DNA of 64,000 nt from Undaria pinnatifida (GCA_012845835.1 JABAKD010000011.1:12594324-12658323), one strand, 5' to 3'. Counted from the first letter of the stretch, positions 19,871 through 31,866 are shown. Notes: generated from the letters alone by a model not told the origin. Numbers and translations are program-made.

Positions 19871-20489
19871 GCCGGTCGCCCCGGTGGCGTGTCAGGTTAT
19901 CCTCGAGCGTGGTATGGGTCAGCCGGTCGCCCCGGTGGCGTATCAGGTTATCCTTGAGCCTGGTATAGGTCAGTTTCGTGAGTTCGAATCCCCCGAGTGC
20001 ATACTCGCATAAATTCGTGAGGACTTTTTCTTTCGCACAAATTGACTTGCGGAAAGCGCGATAACGTGAGTTAGCAACACTCGATGAAAAATCGACGAGC
20101 AGTGGGATTGCTGAACCCTATGCGGGATAAAAATTGAAGGCAAGAACCGGGGGGTAGAAGGGACGACACCTGTGACCACGGCTTGCCCAGAAGCTGGAAA
20201 GTAGGAGTGTGCGACAAAGAAAAAAAAAAATCAGTTTCGTGAGTTCGAATCCCCCCGAGTGCATTCTTGTATAAATTCGTGGGGACTTCTTCTTGCGCAC
20301 AAATTGACTTGCGGAAAGCGCGAGAGCGTGAGTTAACAACACTCGATGAAAAATGGACGAGCAGTGGTACTGCTGAACCCAATGCGCGATGAAAAAGAAG
20401 GATGGAACCGGGGGGAAGAAGGGACGACATCTGTGACCACGGCTTGTCCAGAAGCTGAAAAGTTGAAGCGTGCGAAAAAAAAAAAAAAA
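19871..20489 (+). repeat. SINE2 tandem dimer with duplicated tRNA-like 5' half
   Basis: A 51-bp head 'gccggtcgccccggtggcgt' occurs twice (19871-19921 and 19922-19972), giving two box-A-like regions. It is followed by a strong box B (GAGTTCGAATCCCCC), a body with 'aaattgacttgcggaaagcg' and 'gacgacacctgtgaccacgg', and an A-rich end at 20219-20230. A second unit (20231-20489) restarts at the box B half, repeats the body and ends in A15. Removing 19871-20489 joins R3 sequence that is contiguous at 4455-4470. Confidence 0.82.
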
Positions 20490-20527
20490 GGCTGACTCCC
20501 GATTTCACTTTTTATATGTTTCTAGCA

Positions 20528-20719
20528 TGAATTGCGTCAGGGGTGACATAGACTATGCGTGCACCACCTTTGGTTTCTTTGTGCTTTTTCCCTGGGGTAT
20601 TCCTCAGCTTCAGAGTGACTGGAGCCTGTCCTGTGACCGCGGACTTGATTATTCGAGTTAATGTGAGAACAACAACAACGTGCGAGTACCACAACAAAGT
20701 ACATACGTGCTACAAGTAA

Positions 20720-20814
<95 letters not shown>

Positions 20815-20944
20815 TCACATTAACTCGCACAATCAAGTCCGTGGTCACAGGACAGGCTCCAGTCACTCTGGAGCTGAGGAATACCCCAGGAAAAAACACA
20901 CACAATCCAAGGTGGTACACGCATATATCACAGCTGACGCAATG
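20528..20944. mobile_element. FB2 foldback palindrome with trinucleotide loop
   Basis: The left arm (20528-20680) and right arm (20814-20944) are inverted copies: 'tgcgtcag', 'gcgtgcaccacctt', 'cctggggtattcctcagc', 'gactggagcctgtcctgtga', 'gagttaatgtgagaac'. Between them lies (AAC)4, a short spacer and (GTT)n of about 31 units (20720-20813). One-armed relatives occur at 4219-4420, 13440-13531 and 40030-40367. No coding capacity was found. Confidence 0.82.
20720..20813. repeat. (GTT)n microsatellite
   Basis: About 31 GTT units form the loop side of the FB2 palindrome. Confidence 0.98.
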
Positions 20945-23464
20945 TCGTAGTAGTGCTTGTCTTGTCCAAATATGGCAGACAACTGCCAGGTATAACACAG
21001 ATGATTCAGCATCAGCGACAGCAGGGACGACTTCGATCACGAGCACCGAAACACAATAATCACAGCAGTGAACAACAACACAGCAGTGCGTCGTAGTACA
21101 AGAACAACGAGCAGCCACAAGGTATATCGTATAGCACGTTCGGCTATCCACAACGTTAACGCGGGCTGTTGTTCAACGAGGTGAGTATTGGGTAGCTTGG
21201 GAGTATCGTTTAGTTCGCGTGTGCATCGATACGGGCTAACCTATACTGACCTTATAAAACTGTTGTTAATATTCCAACGTATGCTATATTTACGTCCATA
21301 TCTACACCAAACCCAAAAACTAGAGAAAAGTACCCTTACTTGTAATGCTGCATATATCGTACGTAGCACTCACCGGCACGGGTACCCGCCATCGCATTTC
21401 CTCTTTTTCAGTGAACAGCGGTCACAGCTCTTGTGCAGCTGGTATGCTGCTGCTGTAGAAGTTGCGCTGTTGTTGTCGTCTCCTCGACCGTCGCCTTCCG
21501 TTCCCATGGTTGATTGAAGATTGAGTGGAGAATATGTCAAGTCCACCGCACGATGATGAGCAGTGAATCACAGGGCTGTCGGTTGATTACCGCAACGCAC
21601 AGCACGGCGCAGGCCCGTAGCACACAGCAAGCAGCGCCTACCGCACACAGCAAGCAGTGCTCACCACACAGCTAGCAGTAGTATAGGTACACACTGCGAA
21701 AGGACCTTCCGATGGATAGGTGGTGGCACCTGCGGATCCTGTGCTCGTGGTTGTTATGCGACCCCGCAATCGCTGTGGCATGCGGCGCACTTCTCTGAAA
21801 AAAAACTGGCTCCACGATCCACAAGGAGAGTAGAGAACAGCTCGCAGATCGCGGAGGGCGGGCAGCGGGCAGCGGACAGCGGGCGACTCGGGCATACTTC
21901 AGTTTCGCCGCATGCAAAAACCCGCAAGAAAATGAATACCACACATTCTAGACTGTAATGAAGAAAAAAAATGAAATTTCAAGAACGCGAAAACGGATGA
22001 CAAGAGTACTTCATTGTGAGATCATCATCACTGCACAACACGCGCTAACGACCTTCCGAAGGTTTTATGCAACTACTGTTTATTGATAGTGCAACATAGA
22101 TGTATCACGCAACTTGCAAAGTTGAGTTCCAGCCATTCAATCGGTTGTACTCACATCTGACGTTTTTCAATTTTTATACAATTCCCAATTTTTTGTTTTA
22201 AAACTTGGAATCGGCATATATATTCCAGGATCACCGAACAACCTTCCCGCTACGAATTGCGGTTCTTGTCGTACCAGGTAATCGCACGTGTATACGTAGC
22301 TGCAGCGCTAAGGCTCACAACGCGAAGCAACCCAACCTTTGTCGTGCGCGCGTGTGCTACAGCAGCGCTACGGCACACCATGCGAAGCAATTCAACCTTT
22401 TTTTGCCGTAAGCAACCAAACCTTCGCCGCGGGCGCGTGCTCTGTGCAGCGGTGCGGTGTGTACTGTGAACAAATACGACGTAAATAGTATGATCTTGGC
22501 CAACATCGGCCTAAAAAAATATCAAGCAGATCTTCCACTAGACGCGGCGCAATTTCGACGAAATCAACGACAGCGTCGTGAACTCTTAACGTGGCCCGCT
22601 CGTTAGGGGCTTCGACCCCCCCGTGGTGTACAGCGCTCACTCTACGGCCGGCGATTTGTGGCGGACGCCGATCAGGCTTCTGTTAAAAACACATTTGGCG
22701 GCTGCTGTGTAGGAAACTGAGGCAAAAACTCCATCGTCTCCCAAGGAGCAAAAAACAGAATTATGAGAGGATGTGACGGAAGACCACAGGACAACACAAA
22801 GCAACCTCTCACGCCCTAGGGTATGGATCGAGATGAACTCTTCAGCGCTGTCATCTACACTCATGTGGCCTTGCCCGAAACGCAGAGGAGTGACCATGCG
22901 CTGTCTCAATCTCGAAATTGAAGGTCAATCGTGTTTGGTGGGCAGCGCTGAACAAGGCTTGATGAAAAAGATAATTTAGACAAATAGACCTGTTGGACCG
23001 CATGACGAAAAAAAGAGCCAGGAAAAAAATTTGAGATTTTTTCCCCATAGCGACGGAACTCTGAATCTTCCAGCCAGAAACCCTCTAAAATGTTTGAGTA
23101 TCTTTTAGAATAAACTATCGGCTCTCCATTGTCATCGGTTCGAGACTTTCTCTTATATCGAGCTCTCAGAGAGGCAATGCCGCACACCCAACACACGCAC
23201 ACGCCTGCAGACGGCACGCCCGATGTTTCCTACGTACCATCATCGAAAGGATATGCTCGCTTGGATGAGCAGTCACGGGTCGAGAGAAGCAAAGCAAACG
23301 TGTATTAGAGACCTTTTCGGAGATGGAAAAGAGGAAGGAGAGGGTGTGCTTCTGGGTGAACATCGATGGGGAGCGGTAGGAGGAGCGCATATAGTTTCTG
23401 CTCTTTAATATGTTTGCTGCTCATTTGTGCGCGTTTTTTCTTTCTTTGGTTTTAACGAGGGAGA
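20945..23464. other. Unassigned region with small tandem repeats
   Basis: No gene was recognised. A 60-bp imperfect duplication at about 22298-22410 contains 'gcagcgctaaggctcacaac' and 'gcgaagcaacccaaccttt'. A short CACAGCAAGCAG repeat lies at 21620-21675. A relic resembling an FB1/R6 end ('cacgcaacttgcaaagttga') lies near 22100-22180. Confidence 0.45.
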
Positions 23465-24185
23465 GTACATAATTCAATCCCTCCCCCCCCCCCCCCCCCC
23501 CGCTCCCCCCCCCCCCCCTGCCCCCCAATCCCCCTCTCCTCACCCTTTTGTTCAAACGCCCCACCTAAAATCGAAATCGGCCAGAGTAATAAACACTTCT
23601 TTGCAATTGATATCACGTCATTATATTTTCTAGCCATCCACGACATAGCCTTTATTCCCCCCGCCCCCCCCGCCCCCCCTAACGCCCCCTCCTTCCCCAC
23701 CACCCGCACAATCACCTAGACCTAACACCACGCGTATAGCAAAAGGCCATACATATTTTTTATAATACATATGGGTAATACGCGCGATCGGAGTATCACA
23801 CACAAGGTTGCAAATATGAGTTTCGACCAAATCTTCGATCTCACAGCAGGAGCATTTTTATTTATTCATTTATTTCTTTTTTATTATATGTGACAAATAA
23901 ACCTCTTGAACCTCCCCCCCCCCCGCCCCCGACCCCCCCCCCCTTGCTCAAACGCCCCACCTAACATCGAAATCTGCCAGGGTAATAAACACTTCAATGC
24001 ACTTGTTATCACCTCGTTATTTTTGTGGAGCCATTCATACCGCTGCTGCAACCCCCCCCCCCCCCCCCCCTCCTTCTCCACCACCCGAAATATCGCCTAG
24101 ACATAGCACCATGCGTATATATAGCAAACCCCTACATCTATGCGACATGACCCCCCCCCCCCCCCCCCCCCCGCCGAAATAAGAG
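23465..24185 (-). mobile_element. FB1-family arms, two partial modules
   Basis: C-runs alternate with 'caaacgccccacctaaaatc', 'gccagagtaataaacac', 'tagacctaacaccacgcgta', 'gcgatcggagtatcacac' and 'cgaccaaatcttcgatctc' (near 23840). A second module then begins 'aataaacctcttgaacc'. This is reverse-oriented FB1 without a clean outer terminus on the right. Confidence 0.75.
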
Positions 24186-24670
24186 AAAGTCGCATATTAT
24201 AAGCGAAACATTTCGGCTCGAGTCGAACCGTCGTTTATATCGTAGCTTCCACCACTGCTGTACTTCTTTTTCGGGTGCTTGAACCCTAATAATATCATCA
24301 TTCTATAAGTATGCACAATTCTACGTACGCAGTTGGTGTGGCGTAGCCCTTGCTTGTACGGTGCACTACTGGCATAGTATATGTATCTAGGAGTTGAGCA
24401 GAATAGCACCCCGTTACAGCCTGAGGAACAAATAAACATGCGATCGTGAAACGAGCATACGATCGTGCCTAAAATATGTTATCTTATACTCGTCACATCC
24501 CTACTTTCTCAAATATCGGTTCTTTTATATCGTAGCCACAACTACTGAATTGCCATCTATCTGGCGGGTGATGACATCCACAAAAAAAAATCTATCGGTA
24601 TGATATGTCCTCACCCATCATAGATAGATAGGCTATGATGTATTTACCAGGTCATTCGTAGGAGGTGCTT
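24186..24670. other. Unassigned, contains an imperfect hairpin
   Basis: No gene was found. 'tgccatctatctggcgggtg' (about 24551) and 'cacccatcatagatagatag' (about 24613) form an imperfect inverted repeat separated by a short loop. Confidence 0.4.
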
Positions 24671-24905
24671 CCCTCGAGGTGGGACCACGAACCTGCGGAC
24701 AAGCGGGGTTCACAAGTGGTAGTAGTGAGTGCCGTCCCTCTTCCCCCTAGTGCCTGCCCTCATTTCTGTCGCTATCGATCATCTTTTCCATCGCACATGC
24801 GTCCGGATTTCCATCGAATATTGCTAACTCGCGTTCTCGCCCGTTCGGCGAAACATGGACAGCTTCTGAAGATCCATTGTCCGCATATTATTCAGGACTT
24901 TTGAC
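24671..24905 (-). repeat. SINE2-related copy, diverged
   Basis: The reverse complement of the SINE2 body is detectable: 'gtgcctgccctcatttctg', 'ccatcgaatattgctaactc' and 'gcgttctcgcccg' correspond to 'cttgccttcaatttttatcc', 'catcgagtgttgctaactc' and 'cgttatcgcgc' on the reverse of 20035-20185. Confidence 0.5.
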
Positions 24906-25198
24906 GGGTCTGATTCCCCCGAGTCGAACCGGGTCAGGGTGAGCTGCTCCGACGTGTCATGTACTTGACAATCATCACCTGATCTGGCCTCTCCCGTGAC
25001 ATTTAGAACTCCTCCTGACTTGACCCGGCTCGACCCACGAATTCTCTAATACCTTGTGACCGGATCCGCGGGCCGAGTGATGACCCACGAAAAGCCCTGC
25101 ATATTATATCGACACCACACGAGATTCAAAACGCAAGCGTAACCGCTGGATGTTTGGTCTATCATATGCATATATGTTAGACTACACACAACACGTAG

Positions 25199-25740
25199 GT
25201 GTGCATACAGCAGCAAGCACTACTGACAGTACTTCACTGCGTATCTGGTAGAGTTATCGTCGTCATCCCCCAACTCCACGACGGCATACATATGAAAGCA
25301 TGCGTGCGGTTGGATGGTGGTGAGTGCTCGGAAACGTTCGACGTGGGGCAAGGACTTCGGCAAGAGTTTGTGTCCGTGCCACTGCTGCTGTTCAACATAC
25401 ATATGTTTGTCGGCGGCGCTGCATGTGGCCGACAAACGCGCCCTCACTGGTGCACACGTCATGACATAGTGCAGCTCCGACGAAAGAAAGAGAAGGGGGA
25501 GAAGAAGGCGGTGGGCGGGAAAAGTCGACGGCGGGGGGTGAAGAAGGAGGAGGAGGAGATGGAGGCGCAGGAGTTGTGGAGTGTGCTGTACGCTGACGAC
25601 GCGGGAATCGTATTGCGATCACCAGGCGGATTGGAAAGCAGATGGTAACCGTGACTGCGTGCTCGGCGTTTGGGCTTACTGTCTCAAAGGACAAGACGGA
25701 CACGATTTTCCGGCAGAAAAATCATGGGGAGGTACATTAT
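25199..25740 (+). pseudogene. LINE RT fragment (5' piece of a split LINE copy)
   Basis: The frame contains [20 protein letters not shown], the Lys/Arg-rich insert [33 protein letters not shown] with the YADD motif, and after a frameshift TVTACSAFGLTVSKDKTD. It matches the middle of the LINE RT at 5472-6539. The 3' continuation of this copy appears at 29985-30138 and 36388-36735. Confidence 0.88.
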
Positions 25741-25837
25741 TCTACTTTTTGGCGGGTATCAGCGGATATGGCTGTGGCCAGCTGAGGCACGCCGCAGTGT
25801 CCGTGGCTAGCCGCGGCACCATTTGCCATTGAGTTCC

Positions 25838-26340
25838 ACGACAATGTCCGCGGCAATGTCCGCGGCAATGTCCGCGGACACACTCACGGCATTTTCCACG
25901 TCACGCCACGGCTATGTCCACCGCACGCTACGGCATTGTCCGCGGCAAATGAACAAATCCGCGTCAAGTCTGTGGGCATGTCGACCGCCATGTCAGTGGC
26001 AATATCCGCGACAATGTCCGCGGCCATGCCCGCGGCGATGTCCGCGGCGATGTCCGCGGCGATGTCCGCGACTTTGGCCGTGGCAATGTCCGCAGCAATG
26101 ACCGCGGCGCGGTGTCAACGGCAATATTCACGATTGTCCGCGGCAATGTCTGCGGCAATGCCCCCGGCAATTTCCGCCGCAATCTCCGCAGCAATACATC
26201 GTCGGCAATGTCGACGGCAGTGTTCGCGGTAAAGTCAGTGGCAACTCCCGCGCCTACGCCCGCGGGATTGACCGCGGTTGTCCGCGCGGCGATGTTCGTA
26301 TCTATGTCTGCGGTTGCCTGCGGTGGTTTGACCTGTCCAC
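25838..26340. repeat. CCGCGG-rich minisatellite, about 12-bp unit
   Basis: Around forty variants of a 12-bp unit, consensus 'atgtccgcggca', are arranged in tandem, most regular at 26000-26100. The Met/Ser/Ala and Arg/Pro-rich open frames over it are translations of the repeat. The same unit reappears briefly at 29885-29930. Confidence 0.92.
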
Positions 26341-28378
26341 CGGAGTAAACAGGTTTTCGCGCATTCGTTTAGAAATAAAACAAGTCACTTTGCGGCGTGT
26401 TATTAAGGCATTCATATGGGAAAGGCTGGCCGTCTCGCGTCGTATCGTCCTCGGCGCGGCGTTGGCACGGGTGTTGGGGGTTTAGCTGCGAAACGTTTAA
26501 GCCTTCAGTGAAGCAAGTAGACCCCGTCCCCGGTCCGTGGGCATTCGAGCCGTCGGCAAGGGCGGCCGTGAGTCACTCTCGGGTGGCGAGGGGGGCGGAA
26601 CAACTGTTAGGGCCGATATCGTGTCTGGGCCTTGCGTGGTCGTGCAGGCACTAAAGAGAAGCAAGGAGTGGGGGTCTTCTTGGCGTGTTCTGCCATCGCT
26701 TCGCGTGTAGAACCAAAAGTAAGTGTAAATTACGATATGTAAGGGTCATTTTGTATCGAAACTCACCGCGTTAGCGGGGCTTGTAATTCCAGACCCGGCA
26801 GGTTAGAAGCAAGCTCTGTAAAACGACAGAAAAATACAGCAGTCGAATGGAGGAATGTGCCCAGAAGAGGAGCGCGTTTAGGACTCACGGTCAGCGACGG
26901 GGCTCGTTGAAAAAGAGACGGACGGGGCCGGAACACGATTTAATCGGGAGAGAGATTGGTAGGGGTGAGGCAATCGTGAGGCGGACAGCAATGAAAGCTA
27001 TGTATGTGCGACTCTTTTCGTGACAGAAGCACGGAATTATATACAAGTGCCTTTTAGGGCTGTCGCTTGAGAACCTTGTTTTCCATGTTTTGAGATATCT
27101 TTTTCTGTATATGTCAAACTTATCGTCGGCGTTGACTGTTATTGGTGTTGATGTTGGTTTTTGTCGGAGGTACTTAGATTTTTGTGGCCTCTCGCGGAAT
27201 TTCCGCCCGAGGGTGTGTGTCGCCGCCGGAATCTCACCTAAGCACGGGGAGTCAGGCCCACACAGGAAAAATGTTTGGTCTCGCGGTGTGTGATGGCCCT
27301 GTGGCGCAAGGGCGGCAAGCGCAAGACGATTGCGTTGCAGCTTCGTTTTCGCTAGAGATCAAAGCGGAACGGGCGCAACGGCCTCGAGAACTATAACCCC
27401 ATCTTCTTGTGGTAATCACGGGCGAGTGCGTGGCCAATGAAGACGCCGGCGGACGCAGGCCTGTAGAGGATGCAAAACAGGGATGGGGATGGGTTTTCGG
27501 TGTCGGTAGCTAGTGGAGTGACACAGATTGCAGAGGCGGGCCTCACGTACAGAGAAACGGAGCTTTGTGAATGCCCCGGGGTCACTCCGGGTTGAACAGC
27601 AAGGACCGCTACACTCATTTTAAATATCAACATCATCCGTCCTTGGACTTGATTCCAGAACGAACAATAATCCAGATCGTTTGATGTAGTTGGCACATCC
27701 TTTAGGTTTGCTCACATCTACCCCCAGCCGCGTGCCGGCGACGAGCGCCCGGTGTGTGGTGGGCCTTCTTCAGCCGCAGAGACCAGGGATGCCGGCTTAC
27801 GGCAGGATCCAAACGCTTATTGGTGGAGAGACGATGTTGGGATGCGCCGGGCTTGCTTCGTAACAGAGTAAGTTAAACTAAAGCCGGTGCCCTCGTTTAG
27901 GTCTTTCTTCCCTCGATTATGATTCGAGTTACGAAAAAGCGTTGTAAAAATCCTTTTAGATGCTTCTTCCGACGTTTGTTGTCCGACCTTTATCCCAAAT
28001 AATACTGTTCTGTTGCGGTAGCTTTACACACAAAGGTCCGAGAGTAAGTGCGTGTTTCATTTGCCACGCTATCGATTGATAAGTTCGTACACCGGACTCC
28101 ACATTCATGTTAGCACCTGTGCTTAATACTTCACGAGCACACCCCGTTGTGAAAAGGCAGAGCGAGGATGACTCATCCCACGGTAGGGGTTGCAGTTGTT
28201 GGGTTAACTAATACTGCTTGTGTCGGATGGAGCTCCTCAAGTGAGGAACTACCGGTTAGTCATTAGTCAAGTAATTTCACGAGAGTATAGTCTATATATA
28301 TTAAGCTCTAGAGCACAAAACAATTGTCTCAGTTGGATTGCACGAGCGAATGCAACTTTATAAGTCATGTATTTGGGG
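26341..28378. other. Unassigned region between two parts of a LINE copy
   Basis: GC-moderate sequence with no recognisable protein motif or terminal repeat. With 28481-29880 it forms a block of about 3.5 kb that interrupts the LINE copy. Confidence 0.4.
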
Positions 28379-28483
28379 ATGGTGATATGATGATGATGCT
28401 GATGGCGATGATGGTGATGATGGTGATGATGATGATGATGATGGTGGTGGCGGTGATGATGGTGATGATGATGATGATGGATG
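28379..28483. repeat. GATGGT/GATGAT-type microsatellite
   Basis: Imperfect ATG/GTG triplets run in tandem ('gatgatgatgatgatgg'). Met/Val-rich open frames here are compositional. Confidence 0.93.
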
Positions 28484-29235
28484 GTGATATTCCGCTCCTC
28501 AAGTTAGAAGCGCTCGGGAACGTCTGCGCTGCACCCCTAGCGTGGGGTGACCTGGCTGGTGATATTGTCGACGAGCATCGACCGCAAGGAAAGCACAGCA
28601 CAGCACGGCCCACTCAGCCCTCAAAATAATCCAACCACACGTATAGTAACTAGTTCATCACTACGCAGCACGATTTTCAGGCCTCAAATAGACGGAGTTG
28701 GCGAGAGCCAACGTGTATGTGTCACGAGTCGACCTTCATAACCCTAATATATTGTACTCACGCAAGTGCGAGGTAGGCTCATAGGTTGGTGCTTACACTT
28801 TCAGCTATGCCCCTGCTGCTCCGTCTCGAATCACACAACAAGCACGCCCAGCTCACACTGCTAGTCCGTCGACGTCGAGCGCATATACCGCGACCACAGC
28901 TCAGCATGGCACAATCAAACCAGCACAGCGGAGAGATCACCCCTTGTTGTGTGTACCGATCAGCCCGCGACAAAGCGGTGAGTAAACGCAGACATATTTG
29001 CCGAGACTCATTCTGTTGTCAAGCATCCACGCAACCCGCCGTGGTCTCCGTCACCACAAACCAAGGTGTTGAAATCTTTACCTCCCAAGAGGATTATACA
29101 ACCACAAGCAGCAGCTGTGCATAAGCCACCTGTTGATGCGCGAAGGGTTGTCCATTCTTTGCAATCTCGGCGAGATACATCACCGCTCTTTCTCTACGTC
29201 TGTTTGTTTCGCGCAAATATTTTAAGTAGTGCATG

Positions 29236-29517
29236 CGGCGTCCGGCTTGTTTCGATAAAGCATGGACGCGTGCTACAGAAGAGGTGCACCTTTTTTTCCT
29301 GAGGTTATTCAATTCGGGAGCTCAAGAACTCTCCCAAAAACTGATTTGGAGAAAATTCAAACAGCTACTGGATGAAAAATCCCATGGCCCAGGTGTACAA
29401 CGAGAAACATGCCAAAAAACGGAGGTAATGTCCGACGATTTTGGGTTAAAGAGGCCCGTCATTCGGAAAGCTTTTCGGACGAAAAGTGCTGCTTCTACCG
29501 TGGCACGGGTAATATGT
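29236..29517 (+). repeat. R5 dispersed repeat (inverse copy at 36703-36985)
   Basis: Blocks 'gcgtgctacagaagaggtgc', 'aattcgggagctcaagaact', 'aatcccatggcccaggtgta', 'gattttgggttaaagaggcc' and 'cggacgaaaagtgctgcttc' match the reverse complement of 36703-36985 over about 280 bp. No termini or coding motif were identified. Confidence 0.75.
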
Positions 29518-29884
29518 AGCGTGGTACTTGCAAGCCTTACGTCTACGTAATATTTACGACCCCTGCTCATTTCATTCTTCGTCCACGTGCCGTACCCGGT
29601 ACCACAGCTTCTATTTTTGACCCATCCTCGCTCCTTCTTCTGCTAAAATGCCAACTGCACGCCCAGCTTATACGATAGAAATACAGCACTAATAGCAGGT
29701 TGTCGTCGGGTATCTACCACAGACACAACACGGTGCAATTCGAGTAAATAAGCCCTGTACAACGCGTCAAAGCCCCCGAATACGTACCGATGAGAGCGCG
29801 ACAACGCAAGTATGTAGACATTGTTTCGGAGAGCTGACGGGTACCCATGTAGTCGAGAGTTTCCATCGTGTACATTGCATTGGC

Positions 29885-29930
29885 ATTCCGCGGCATTGTC
29901 CGCGGAAATCCGCGGCAATGTCCTCAAACA
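29885..29930. repeat. Short CCGCGG minisatellite remnant
   Basis: The sequence 'ccgcggcattgtccgcggaa' and 'ccgcggcaatgtcc' is the same unit as at 25838-26340. It immediately precedes the resumed LINE sequence. Confidence 0.8.
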
Positions 29931-29931
29931 T

Positions 29932-30138
29932 TCGCGAACATCACCGCCGACATTGCCTTGGACATCACCATGGACGGGCCCGTGGCTATCCGGGCAGAGG
30001 ATGCTGTTGTTTTCGAGGTAATCGAGACGATACTCTACGCGGGTGCATAAGACATGGAGCCCGATCGAACCTCACCACGACAGGCTGCGGAAGGCCTGCC
30101 ACTCGATGCTCCTCCGGTGCCTCGGCCGGCAAAAATAT
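29932..30138 (+). pseudogene. LINE ORF2 fragment (middle piece of the split copy)
   Basis: In successive frames it reads NITADIALDIT, FEVIETILY, TWSPIEP and HDRLRKACHSMLLRCLGRQK. These align with [20 protein letters not shown] and RLRRVHRFMLLRCLGWRK of the LINE at 4934-11280. It stops where the Copia element begins, and the continuation (KCKRDDHILSYSNALAKTES) is at 36388. Confidence 0.82.
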
Positions 30139-30405
30139 TGATTAGTCTCTAAAGGTGTACACGCAGCTGGCGCGGAAAGACATGCTGGTGACTCATAACG
30201 GTGACACAAAACTCTCTTATATTATCCAGCGGTCGAGTGACAGCTCATGGCGATTCATGCAAGAAAGCACCGGCAAAATAAACCTCCCATTTCCTTCCGC
30301 CGAGTGTCCCCTTATTCCTTACACATAATAAACCCTTATCAATACGTGGAACTTCCTGGTATATATAATGGATCCTAACCGCCGTGTTCATGAGCACAAC
30401 TAACA
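30139..30405 (-). repeat. Copia 3' LTR
   Basis: It is bounded by TG and CA on either strand. Blocks shared with the other LTR include 'ggtgtacac', 'cagctggc', 'gtcgagtga', 'gtccccttat', 'ccaatacgtggaact'-like and 'cgtgttcatgag'. Numerous substitutions separate the two LTRs. Confidence 0.88.
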
Positions 30406-30418
30406 TCCCCCCTCCTCA
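30406..30418 (-). promoter_or_regulatory. Copia polypurine tract
   Basis: On the minus strand GAGGAGGGGGGA lies immediately before the LTR start TGTTAG. This is where plus-strand DNA synthesis is primed in LTR elements. Confidence 0.75.
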
Positions 30419-31118
30419 TTACACATGGTGAACATACTGATATCCTTCCTGCTCTGTGCATGACAAGGCACGACATCTCAGGGTTGATACATCGAAAAAT
30501 ATAATCAACGCAAAGCAATATCAAACAAAATTGGAAAACCAAAAATTAAATGCAATACGAAAACTTAAAACATGCACTCAACAATCAAAACTCTCAAATC
30601 AAATCATCAAATTTAATACTTAAAGTCCCAAACAATATAAAAATAACAGCAGCCGCACGCTGGAAACATGAAAATACTCTCGAAAAACATTGCCAGGAAA
30701 AACGGCATCACCCTCGAACATATAACTCAAATAAACTCTTTGATTATCCCCTATTTTCTCGAAATATCAGTACCCAGTACAGGGTCTAGCTAAACCGAAA
30801 ACAAACGAGTCTTTATTGTGCGAACCTGAAAACAACCGCAGAAAATCGATCTGCTTGTACTCTGAACGCTGCGCGACCAACCACACGTAGCGGCGGGACG
30901 GTTTGCACTGTTTTAAAACGCAATCTCGAGTAACAAAAGAGCGATCCCCGAAAAAATGACGATTAGAATCCGTACTCTGAAATCAAGATAAAACTACCGA
31001 AACCCCGAAAAACGCGTCACATGTTCATCGAAAAATCCCGATCATAGCAAAAAGCCGTGTAGTCGAGCGGCTTTGTCAAGATGGTCTGCATGCTGATCTT
31101 CCGACTCGACATGGGTAA

Positions 31119-31866
31119 TCATAAAATCCCCATTAAATATACGTTCCCGAAAAAAATGTTGTCGTACATCGAGATGTGCTTCGAGTTCGACGTGCACACC
31201 AGGTGTTGTGCCAGATTCGTGGTCCCTACATTATCCTCGCAAACCGTAATGCACATCGTACCAAACCCCGGAATAATAAGCCTCCACTCATACCGCAAGA
31301 ACATCGCCTCCTTAATGGTGTCTGCCAGCGCTACATACTCGGCTTCAAATGTCGAGGACGTGCCGCATTTCTGGGTTCTCGAAGACCAGTATACGCATGC
31401 TCCCGCACACATTATAGCACCACCACCCGAAACTGACCTCCTGCCAGCGGCTTTTACTTCTAGCGTAGTCAGCACCAGCGAACGCCAACAGCTCAAGCTC
31501 ACAACCCTTCTGGAGTACCATGCCGAAATCACTCGTAGAAAATACATACTCTAAAATACCAATCGCGGTCCTCTGGTGTACCTCCCTCGGCTGATTAGCG
31601 TATGTTGCTATCGCTCTCACCGCTTTCGTAGTACCCAGTCGTGTTTGGTTCGCAAGCCACATCAAGCAGCCCACCAACTCGCAAAAAAGCCAATCGCCCA
31701 CGGCTTTATTCTCGTCGAACTCCTCGAGCTTCAGCCCAGTGGAAACCGGGGTGTTCCTCTCAGAACTAACATCAAACCTCGCCGCGGTGCTTTCATTGAA
31801 AGCTTGTTGCGAAATCGTCAAAGTACCAGCATCGCAACCCACCTCGAAAAACGAAAACCAGAGCAT
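31119..31866 (-). pseudogene. Copia RT C-terminal connection and RNase H
   Basis: One frame (31866-31345) carries CELVGCLMWLANQTRLGTTK and REVHQRTAIGILEYVFSTSD, the conserved Copia segment after the RT. A second frame (31547-31119) carries RRSVSGGAIMCAGACVYWSS, TQKCGTSSTFEAEYVALAD with the RNase H 'S-EAEY' motif, and CTSNSKHISMYDNIFF. The two frames overlap, so a frameshift lies near 31430. The domain would degrade RNA in RNA-DNA hybrids during reverse transcription. Confidence 0.88.

Noticed and set aside
19975..20000. Functional tRNA gene with a good box B (GAGTTCGAATCCCCC)
   Set aside because: The 5' half is duplicated, the acceptor stem is missing and an A-tailed body follows, so it is a SINE head.
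25823..26232. Met/Ser/Ala-rich and Arg/Pro-rich frames as structural protein genes
   Set aside because: They are pure translations of the 12-bp repeat and shift frame with each indel.
25838..26340. Possible CRISPR-like array
   Set aside because: The units are contiguous 12-bp minisatellite repeats with no unique spacers, in a eukaryotic context.
27391..27696. Possible exon or short gene (101 codons, minus strand)
   Set aside because: It has no convincing splice context, domain or repeated occurrence, so it is not listed as a gene.
28324..28629. Met-rich frame of about 100 residues
   Set aside because: It spans the ATG/GTG microsatellite; nothing conserved lies outside it.
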